From Clostridia bacterium (GTDB taxonomy: Bacteria; Bacillota; Clostridia; CAKSNL01; HGM11501), in assembly GCA_017390225.1 (NCBI GenBank), contig JAFPCL010000187.1, positions 1 to 6,483 on the forward strand: 6,483 bases of DNA. The letters run 5' to 3'. This document shows, piece by piece, positions 1 through 5,052 of this stretch (position 1 is the stretch's first letter; the number at the start of each line of letters is the position of its first letter). The translations under genes were made by a program, and so were the position numbers. Under the pieces are notes generated by a model that did no database searches, was not told the origin of the DNA, and worked only from the letters and a program-made list of their open reading frames with translations.

Positions 1-27
1 ATGCAAACATATTCCCTATGTTTGCAT
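1..27. promoter_or_regulatory. Perfect 11-bp inverted repeat, operator-like
   Basis: The two arms ATGCAAACATA (1-11) and TATGTTTGCAT (17-27) are exact reverse complements, separated by TTCCC. The element sits about +7 to +33 relative to the predicted start of the leftward promoter at 40-68. That is where a repressor would block initiation or early elongation. It could equally form a stem in the 5' leader of the next gene, but no U-tract is visible inside the window. The size and symmetry fit a dimeric repressor site of the TetR, MarR or LacI/GntR kind; I cannot assign the family. The symmetry is certain, the operator role is inferred, and the repeat may extend past the window edge. Confidence 0.6.
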
Positions 28-39
28 AGACTCTAATTA

Positions 40-68
40 AAGATAGCACAATCCATAAAATTTGTCAA
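40..68 (-). promoter_or_regulatory. Sigma-A type promoter reading out of the left edge
   Basis: On the minus strand a consensus -35 TTGACA (63-68) is followed by a 17-bp spacer and a -10 TATCTT (40-45). TG precedes the -10 by one base, giving an extended -10. Predicted transcription starts near 33. The DNA upstream (about 69-100 on this strand's 5' side) is rich in A and T tracts, like an UP element. It lies after the end of glgP and points away from it, so it serves a gene outside the window. The palindrome at 1-27 lies immediately downstream. Confidence 0.75.
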
Positions 69-121
69 GAATCAATTTGAAATTTTGACGAATTTTCCGT
101 GCCTTTTTCTTTTTTATGTAA

Positions 122-146
122 GGGGAACGAGGAACGCCCGTCCCCC
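122..146 (-). other. GC-rich hairpin after glgP, no U-tract
   Basis: In the glgP transcript GGGGGACG (146-139) pairs with CGTTCCCC (129-122). This is an 8-bp stem with one G-U pair, and two further GG/CC pairs inside are possible past a bulged base. It begins 6 nt beyond the glgP stop codon. What follows is TTACAT and then A-rich sequence, not a run of U, so it is not a standard intrinsic terminator. It could protect the mRNA 3' end, terminate inefficiently, or need a factor. Confidence 0.45.
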
Positions 147-152
147 CGGCTA

Positions 153-2606
153 TTATTCTTCAATCGCCTTGAGATTCCATATCTTCTCATTGTATTCGGC
201 AATGGTTCTGTCACTGGAGAACCAGCCGGCATTGGCAGTGTTGAGAATTGCTTTTTTCGCCCAAGTTTCTTTATCGCGGAACTGGCGATCCACCTGCTCC
301 TGCATACGAACATAGGATTCAAAGTCACGCACCACCAAATATTCGTCCGCATTGCCGCCCTGCAGAAGGGAGTCAAAAATCGGCTTGAATTCGTTGGGCT
401 TTTCGGGACAGACCGTACCGTCAATCAGCATGTCCAGTACACTGCGAATCTCCTGATTGCAAACATACAAATCATGTGCCGAAGGTCCTTGCTCTTTTAC
501 ACGGCGCACTTCTTCTGCGCGGTAACCGAAAATAAAGATGTTGTCCATACCGACGGCTTCGCTCATTTCCACATTGGCACCGTCGAGTGTTCCGATGGTG
601 AGCGCACCGTTGAGCATAAACTTCATATTGCCCGTGCCGGAGGCTTCCTTGCCTGCGGTAGAAATTTGCTCGCTGATATCTGCGGCAGGAATAATAACCT
701 GTGCCAAAGATACGCCGTAGTTGGGAATAAATACGACCTTAATCTTTTTGCTGACCACAGGATCGTTGTTGACAAGATTTGCAATGGAATTGATCAGCTT
801 AATAATTCTTTTTGCCATTTCATAGCCGGGCGAAGCTTTTGCGCCGAAGAAGAAGGTTCTGGGAACCATGTCGAATTCGGGATTTTCTTTAACCTTTTTA
901 TAAAGGTACAGAATGTGCAGTGCATTGAGAAGCTGACGCTTATACTCATGCAAGCGCTTCACCTGAACATCAAACAGAGAATTGGGATCAATATCAATAT
1001 TCAGCATATCTTTTACAAGGCGTGCCAAATCTTCTTTGCGATGCTGCTTAATCTCCATGAATTTCTTTTGGAAGTCTTTGTCTTCCGCATAGGGAATCAG
1101 CTTTTCCATTGCCTTATAGTCTTTAATCCATTCTTTGCCGATGCTCTTATCCAGAAGAAGTGCAAGCTCGCGATTGCTCTGGCGAAGCCAACGACGGAAG
1201 GTGATGCCGTTGGTGATGGAATGGAATCTGTGGGGGGTCAGCTGGTTGTAATCACGGAACAAGTCATTTTTCAGAATTTCCGTGTGAAGCCCCGATACGC
1301 CGTTAATGGCAAAGCATGCGGTCAAACAAAGATTTGCCATGCTGATATAACCGTGAGCGATAACACTCATATAGTTAATCTTGCCCCAATCGTCGCCGTA
1401 TTCCATGCGAAGACGTGCCACCTGACGATTGTTGATTTCATCGACAATTTGCCAGATACGCGGCAGAAGCGTTTGGAACAGCTCTTGCGGCCATTTTTCC
1501 AATGCTTCATTTAAAACCGTGTGGTTCGTGTAGGCAAAAGTGCGGGTGACGATATCCCAAGCTTCGTCCCAGCCCAAGCCTTCCTGATCCATCAAAACAC
1601 GCATCATTTCGGGAATACCGATAGCAGGGTGCGTATCGTTGATGTGAATCACGGCATAATCGGGAAGCTCATGCAAATCCGTGTGGTACTTTTTAAATCT
1701 CTGCACAATCCACTGAATGGTACAGGAAACAAAGAAATACTGCTGTTTAAGACGAAGCATCTGTCCTTCCGGATGTCTGTCTTCGGGGTATAAGACCTTA
1801 CTTAAAACTTCCGCCATTGCCTTTTCTTCCATGGCTTTCAAATAATCGCCGCCGGAGAAAATCTGGAAATCCAAATCTTTGGGGCTGCTTGCCTTCCAGA
1901 TACGAAGGGTATCGACAATCTTGGAATGATAACCGGTGACGGGCACATCATAAGGCTCGCCGATAACGGTGGTTGCATTTTCATAATACACGCGCATTCT
2001 GCCTTCGCTATCCGTTTCCGTGCGGATTTTGCCACCAAAATGCACGTACTGCTTATCTTCGGGACGAGGAATTTCCCACACGGCACCGCTTTCCAGCCAA
2101 GAGTCGGGGGCTTCTACCTGATAACCGTCCACAAAGCTTTGGGCAAACAGGCCGTTTTCATAACGAATACTGCACCCATATGCCGGCAAATCCATGGTTG
2201 CCAAAGAGTCCATAAAGCATGCCGCCAGACGACCTAAGCCGCCGTTACCGAGACCGGGGTCTTTTTCTACGGCACAAATATCTTCAAGCTTCACGTCCAT
2301 GGAGGACAAAACTCTGCGGAACGTATCCGTTGCCAAAATATTGGATAAATTGTTGGCAAGGGATCGTCCCATCAAAAATTCAAAAGAAAGGTAGTATAAT
2401 TCCTTCAGCTTTGTTTTTCTTCTGCGCTGACGGTGCTGTGCCCATTGCTCCATAATCTGATCGCGGGCAACACGGGCAACCGCTTTATAAAGCTGCGGAA
2501 GAGTGGCATCCACCAAAGTTTTACCGCATTGGTGACGAAGCTCTTCCAAAATCTGCGTTCTGACCGCTTCTTCCTGTGCGGTCAGCTGTATCAATTTTTT
2601 CTGCAA
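153..2606 (-). CDS. glgP: Glycogen/starch/maltodextrin phosphorylase (GT35)
   Basis: Cytoplasmic, PLP-dependent enzyme that removes terminal alpha-1,4-linked glucose units from glycogen or maltodextrin with phosphate, giving glucose-1-phosphate. The 817 residues match the usual length of bacterial family members. Visible family landmarks are YYLSFEFLMGRSL near 61-82, DPGLGNGGLGRLAACF near 116-131, NDTHPA near 323, TNHTVLNEALEKWP near 360, VQVKRLHEYKRQ near 547, and the cofactor motif EASGTGNMKF, whose Lys662 should carry PLP. The start is TTG: an in-frame TAG lies five codons upstream, no ATG is available until residue 52 (inside the conserved N-terminal domain), and AGGAG sits 9 nt before the TTG. 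ATT three bases earlier is a less likely alternative. The gene follows the acidic membrane-protein gene by 43 bp and probably shares its promoter. The family assignment is secure; glycogen versus maltodextrin preference cannot be read from sequence. No other glycogen genes are in the window. Confidence 0.97.
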   Translation of the reverse strand: MQKKLIQLTAQEEAVRTQILEELRHQCGKTLVDATLPQLYKAVARVARDQIMEQWAQHRQRRRKTKLKELYYLSFEFLMGRSLANNLSNILATDTFRRVLSSMDVKLEDICAVEKDPGLGNGGLGRLAACFMDSLATMDLPAYGCSIRYENGLFAQSFVDGYQVEAPDSWLESGAVWEIPRPEDKQYVHFGGKIRTETDSEGRMRVYYENATTVIGEPYDVPVTGYHSKIVDTLRIWKASSPKDLDFQIFSGGDYLKAMEEKAMAEVLSKVLYPEDRHPEGQMLRLKQQYFFVSCTIQWIVQRFKKYHTDLHELPDYAVIHINDTHPAIGIPEMMRVLMDQEGLGWDEAWDIVTRTFAYTNHTVLNEALEKWPQELFQTLLPRIWQIVDEINNRQVARLRMEYGDDWGKINYMSVIAHGYISMANLCLTACFAINGVSGLHTEILKNDLFRDYNQLTPHRFHSITNGITFRRWLRQSNRELALLLDKSIGKEWIKDYKAMEKLIPYAEDKDFQKKFMEIKQHRKEDLARLVKDMLNIDIDPNSLFDVQVKRLHEYKRQLLNALHILYLYKKVKENPEFDMVPRTFFFGAKASPGYEMAKRIIKLINSIANLVNNDPVVSKKIKVVFIPNYGVSLAQVIIPAADISEQISTAGKEASGTGNMKFMLNGALTIGTLDGANVEMSEAVGMDNIFIFGYRAEEVRRVKEQGPSAHDLYVCNQEIRSVLDMLIDGTVCPEKPNEFKPIFDSLLQGGNADEYLVVRDFESYVRMQEQVDRQFRDKETWAKKAILNTANAGWFSSDRTIAEYNEKIWNLKAIEE

Positions 2607-2615
2607 AATGATTCT

Positions 2616-2620
2616 CTCCT
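2616..2620 (-). promoter_or_regulatory. Ribosome binding site that decides the glgP TTG start
   Basis: AGGAG on the minus strand, 9 nt before TTG. It overlaps the in-frame TAG at 2619-2621, so translation cannot begin further upstream in this frame. The spacing favours TTG, although ATT at 6 nt spacing cannot be fully excluded. Confidence 0.75.
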
Positions 2621-2623
2621 ATC

Positions 2624-2644
2624 TTGTTTGCCTTAGACAAACAA
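2624..2644 (-). repeat. 7-bp inverted repeat between the acidic protein gene and glgP
   Basis: TTGTTTG and CAAACAA pair perfectly around a 7-nt loop. In the transcript the stem starts 5 nt after the stop codon of the upstream gene and ends 3 nt before the glgP ribosome binding site. It has no U-tract, so it is not a terminator. An AT-rich 7-bp stem is weak. If it forms, it could tune glgP translation or mark a cleavage site between the two cistrons; this is inference. Confidence 0.4.
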
Positions 2645-2649
2645 ATAAA

Positions 2650-3141
2650 TTATCTGAAAAATCTCTTTCCGAAACGCTGTGCCGCATCGGAAAAATCATC
2701 CCGAGCATCGCTCAGGCGACGGATAATGGCATCGGCACGGGATTCTTGCTTCTTTGCATTTTTCTTCGTGATGATCAGTGCCGTGGCAAGAACTGCCGTA
2801 GATACCAGTGCTGCACCGGCAACGACCTTCAAAGTAAGGTTCTGATAATCCACTTTTTTCGAGCCGTTTAAAAGCAGATTGACCTTTTCCAAATATTCAT
2901 CCTCGGTCAGAACGCCGGCATGCCACAGCTCTTCCAGCTTATCCAGAAGAACAGCCGTATTTTCATCAACGCCTGCGAAATCCGATTCGCCATCGTAATC
3001 GTCAAACAGATCGTCTGCATATTCGGCATCTGTGTCAAAATCGACTTCTTCTGTTTCTGCCGCTACCGTTTCTGTTGTTTCCTCCTCGGGAACAGTTGCG
3101 TTTTCTTCTTCCTGATAGCTTTCGAAATTCTTTTCTTCCAT
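2650..3141 (-). CDS. Acidic SHOCT-like single-pass membrane protein, function unknown
   Basis: A 163-residue protein with no recognised function. Residues 1-60 are extremely acidic (26 Asp/Glu, one Lys, no Arg) and probably disordered. Residues about 63-92 form a helical pair reading LLDKLEELWHAGVLTEDEYLEK, which resembles the SHOCT (short C-terminal domain) fold: a helix, an AGVLTEDEY turn, then a second helix. Residues about 105-125 are one hydrophobic segment rich in Ala/Val/Leu. The tail is basic and helical (KKNAKK, then RRLSDARDDF, ending GKRFFR), loosely like YtxH-type proteins. The positive charge after the membrane segment suggests the C-terminus stays in the cytoplasm. The ATG at 3141 has AAGGAG 8 nt upstream; a longer TTG form from 3195 is less likely. 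It is the first gene after the promoter at 3217-3245, with glgP 43 bp downstream. A link to glycogen metabolism is suggested only by that arrangement. Confidence 0.85.
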   Translation of the reverse strand: MEEKNFESYQEEENATVPEEETTETVAAETEEVDFDTDAEYADDLFDDYDGESDFAGVDENTAVLLDKLEELWHAGVLTEDEYLEKVNLLLNGSKKVDYQNLTLKVVAGAALVSTAVLATALIITKKNAKKQESRADAIIRRLSDARDDFSDAAQRFGKRFFR

Positions 3142-3149
3142 TTGTATCG

Positions 3150-3155
3150 CTCCTT
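3150..3155 (-). promoter_or_regulatory. Ribosome binding site fixing the ATG start at 3141
   Basis: AAGGAG on the minus strand, 8 nt before ATG. It favours this start over the in-frame TTG at 3195, which would read straight through the ribosome binding site and add 18 residues unlike the rest of the protein. Confidence 0.8.
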
Positions 3156-3168
3156 CTTTTTTATTATA

Positions 3169-3182
3169 TGAACTCGTTTGCC
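3169..3182. promoter_or_regulatory. cre-like (CcpA) site in the 5' leader, tentative
   Basis: TGAACTCGTTTGCC on the plus strand matches the Gram-positive catabolite-response consensus TGWAANCGNTNNCA except at two positions (A to C at base 5, final A to C). The central CG and the outer TG and C are kept. It lies about +29 to +42 from the predicted transcription start, where CcpA can act as a roadblock. Carbon-source control would suit a glycogen phosphorylase operon. A 14-bp degenerate match can occur by chance, so this is only suggestive. Confidence 0.3.
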
Positions 3183-3205
3183 TATATTTTCTCAATATAG
3201 CTATA
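3182..3205 (-). repeat. Overlapping small palindromes in the 5' leader
   Basis: CTATATT (3182-3188) and AATATAG (3194-3200) are a perfect 7-bp inverted repeat with a 5-nt loop. TATAGCTATA (3196-3205) is a 10-bp palindrome that shares its right arm. Both sit within about +5 to +29 of the predicted transcript. All pairs except one or two are A-T, so chance in AT-rich DNA is a real possibility; an operator or a weak leader hairpin are the alternatives. Confidence 0.35.
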
Positions 3206-3216
3206 AATCCATTTAT

Positions 3217-3245
3217 ATTCTATCATAGTTTCTCCGAAAAGTCAA
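3217..3245 (-). promoter_or_regulatory. Sigma-A promoter for the acidic protein-glgP unit
   Basis: On the minus strand -35 TTGACT (3240-3245), a 17-bp spacer, and -10 TAGAAT (3217-3222) with an extended TG motif one base before the -10. Transcription is expected near 3210, giving a leader of about 69 nt before the ATG at 3141. It lies just beyond the terminator of the GH2 gene, so the two units are separated. No other promoter-like sequence is visible before glgP. Confidence 0.8.
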
Positions 3246-3264
3246 ATATCTTTTCATACAATCC

Positions 3265-3305
3265 AAAAAAAATACAGCATGCTTGCAAAACATACTGTAT
3301 TTTTT
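3265..3305 (-). terminator. Rho-independent terminator of the GH2 unit
   Basis: In the minus-strand transcript TACAG/CTGTA arms extend through flanking A/T pairs, and continue inward over one C/A mismatch with three more pairs (ATG/CAT), around a 9-nt loop. Eight T (3265-3272 as A on the plus strand) follow. It begins 16 nt after the GH2 stop codon. The six T on the other side make it look bidirectional, but no plus-strand gene needs it. Confidence 0.85.
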
Positions 3306-3321
3306 CGGTTAAACAGAAAAA

Positions 3322-5031
3322 TTATTCTTCTTCAATTTTTGCTTTACCACCGAAAATACGGCGCAAGCGTTCTTTTTCAAATTTCAGTTTGCGATCGTAG
3401 GTGTAAAGCCCGTTACACTCCTGTTCCACGTCGGTCAGCTGTGTATAACAGAAGCCGCCCATCTTGGGATGCTCCAAAAGCACACGGGTCAAGCCTTCGA
3501 TGCGATTTAAGCAGTCCTCGTAATCCTTTGGTGCTTCTCCGTAGCCCCAACCGATTTCATCCGTCCAGCGCGTACCGCCGTATTCGCTCACAAACGTGGG
3601 GCAAGCCATAAACGCATGCTCCTTCGGGAAAATATGATGAATATTGATGGGCTCATCTTGCTCCAAAGGTGCCAATATCGCCCGGAAGGTTTCCGGATTT
3701 TGCTCATAATGATGCAAGTCGTACATATCTGTTGCTTTTTTCACGTGTGTCCAGCCGGAAGCACCAATATACAAACGTGTGGGATCAACCGCTTTGGTCA
3801 TGTCGTGCAGCATTTTCACCAGCACCGGATCTTGCGAAACATGTGTTTCATTTAAAGGACACCAGCCGATGATGGCCGGATGGTTAAAGTCACGCTTTAA
3901 AATCTCGAGCCATTCCGGCAAGAAGGTTTTCCATGCGCCGGGATTGGCAAGATCAAGCCCCCAGTTGGCATGTTCGCCCCAGACCATATAGCCCAGACGG
4001 TCGCAGTGATATAAGAATAAAGGCTCAAAAACCTTTTGGTGAAGTCTTGCTCCGTTGAATCCGATGTCCATAGAACGGGTAATATCGGCAATCAAAGCTT
4101 CTTCTGTCGGTGCTGTGTAGATGCCATCGGGATAAAAGCCCTGATCCAGCACCAATCTCTGATACACAACTTTACCGTTGAGCACCAAAAATCCGTCTTT
4201 CACGCCAACACTTCTCAGGCCAAAATAGCTTTCAACATAGTCATCTGCCGTGCGGATTTTCAAATCATACAAGCCGCCTTTGCCCAATTCCCAAGGATGC
4301 GCTTCTTTTAAGAAAATATCCATGCAGGCTTTGCCGTTTTCCACGTAGGCAATCCCCTGCCCCATGTCTTGTCCTTCAAAATACGTTGCCGCCGTGACCA
4401 TATCACCTTCGGCATTTTGCATTTCAATTTCCATATGCACAGATTTGTTCTTCAAGTTGGGCACGATGCGAAGATTGGAAATATATTTTTGCGGTACACA
4501 TTCCAGCCAAACCGTCTGCCAGATGCCCGTGGTACGGGTGTAAAAACAACCTTCGGAGGTATAGCGGAAATGCTGTTTGCCGCTTGCCTGCAAGCCGGAA
4601 CGGATGTCGTCATCGGCACAAATCACCAGTGTGTTCGTACCTTCTTTTAATGCATCGGTGATATCAAAGCTAAAAGACACATATCCGCCGGTATGGTTGC
4701 CAACAGAAACACCGTTAACCCATACTTCCGTGTAAAAATCGCAAGCACCGATATGCAGAAGCACGCGATTTCCTTGCCAATCAGCAGGAATTTCGATTTC
4801 TTTTTTATACCAAACAGCAGCACAAAAATCTTTGTCGCCAATGCCCGACAGCTCACTTTCACGGCAGAAGGGCACGATAATCTTTTCTTGGAAGCCTTCA
4901 CCATTCCAAAGGGCTCTGTCTCTGCCGGATCTGCCTTTGTCGGTTACATAGTCCCATTCTCCATTCAGGTTCTGCCACTTTTGGCGGCGCATCTGCGGCC
5001 GCGGATATTCGCTACGTGGAATATTAATCAT
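3322..5031 (-). CDS. Glycoside hydrolase family 2, beta-galactosidase/glucuronidase-like
   Basis: Retaining exo-glycosidase of family GH2, 569 residues. The order of parts is the family's usual one: jelly-roll sugar-binding domain (about 15-180, with VWVNGVSVGNHTGGY and GCFYTRTTGIWQTVWLE), Ig-like sandwich (about 181-275), and TIM barrel (about 276-565). The acid/base is Glu395 in CPLNET and the nucleophile Glu483 in VSEYGG. The barrel keeps the CDRLGYMVWGE signature. No signal peptide or membrane segment is present, so it should act in the cytoplasm on imported di- or oligosaccharides. It is a short GH2, without the extra C-terminal domains of LacZ. The segment VYQRLVLDQGFYPDG stands where classical LacZ-type enzymes have the NGVNRHEH-type motif, which marks a distinct subgroup. 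Members act on beta-galactosides, glucuronides, mannosides and others; the substrate cannot be told here. It starts 21 bp after the deacetylase gene, so the two are probably co-transcribed. Confidence 0.93.
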   Translation of the reverse strand: MINIPRSEYPRPQMRRQKWQNLNGEWDYVTDKGRSGRDRALWNGEGFQEKIIVPFCRESELSGIGDKDFCAAVWYKKEIEIPADWQGNRVLLHIGACDFYTEVWVNGVSVGNHTGGYVSFSFDITDALKEGTNTLVICADDDIRSGLQASGKQHFRYTSEGCFYTRTTGIWQTVWLECVPQKYISNLRIVPNLKNKSVHMEIEMQNAEGDMVTAATYFEGQDMGQGIAYVENGKACMDIFLKEAHPWELGKGGLYDLKIRTADDYVESYFGLRSVGVKDGFLVLNGKVVYQRLVLDQGFYPDGIYTAPTEEALIADITRSMDIGFNGARLHQKVFEPLFLYHCDRLGYMVWGEHANWGLDLANPGAWKTFLPEWLEILKRDFNHPAIIGWCPLNETHVSQDPVLVKMLHDMTKAVDPTRLYIGASGWTHVKKATDMYDLHHYEQNPETFRAILAPLEQDEPINIHHIFPKEHAFMACPTFVSEYGGTRWTDEIGWGYGEAPKDYEDCLNRIEGLTRVLLEHPKMGGFCYTQLTDVEQECNGLYTYDRKLKFEKERLRRIFGGKAKIEEE

Positions 5032-5037
5032 TTTAAA

Positions 5038-5044
5038 CCCTCCT
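5038..5044 (-). promoter_or_regulatory. Strong ribosome binding site of the GH2 gene
   Basis: AGGAGGG on the minus strand, 6 nt before the ATG at 5031. It fills much of the 21-bp gap after the deacetylase stop, supporting co-transcription with independent initiation. It fixes the GH2 start at MINIPRSEYP, the normal beginning for this subgroup. Confidence 0.85.
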
Positions 5045-5052
5045 ATAAAAAT

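Noticed and set aside
9..27. Tiny open frames beginning at ATG codons within the left palindrome
   Set aside because: One stops after three codons (ATG CAA ACA TAG). The other runs off the window edge with its AGGG only a few bases away, too close for a normal ribosome binding site.
122..146. Intrinsic terminator for glgP
   Set aside because: The stem is convincing but is followed by TTACATAAAAAAG in the transcript, not a U-tract; on the other strand no U-tract follows either.
99..1514. Plus-strand open frame of 471 codons opposite glgP
   Set aside because: It is wholly antisense to a conserved enzyme. The translation is Cys/His/Phe-rich with no recognisable domain, and I see no ribosome binding site. 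Long antisense frames are common opposite codon-biased genes.
153..2453. glgP starting at the first ATG (residue 52)
   Set aside because: It would delete conserved N-terminal residues, and the good ribosome binding site lies before the TTG instead.
3142..3195. Longer form of the acidic protein from a TTG at 3195
   Set aside because: The extra 18 residues are encoded by the leader, including the ribosome binding site for the ATG at 3141. The predicted transcript would leave only about 15 nt before this TTG.
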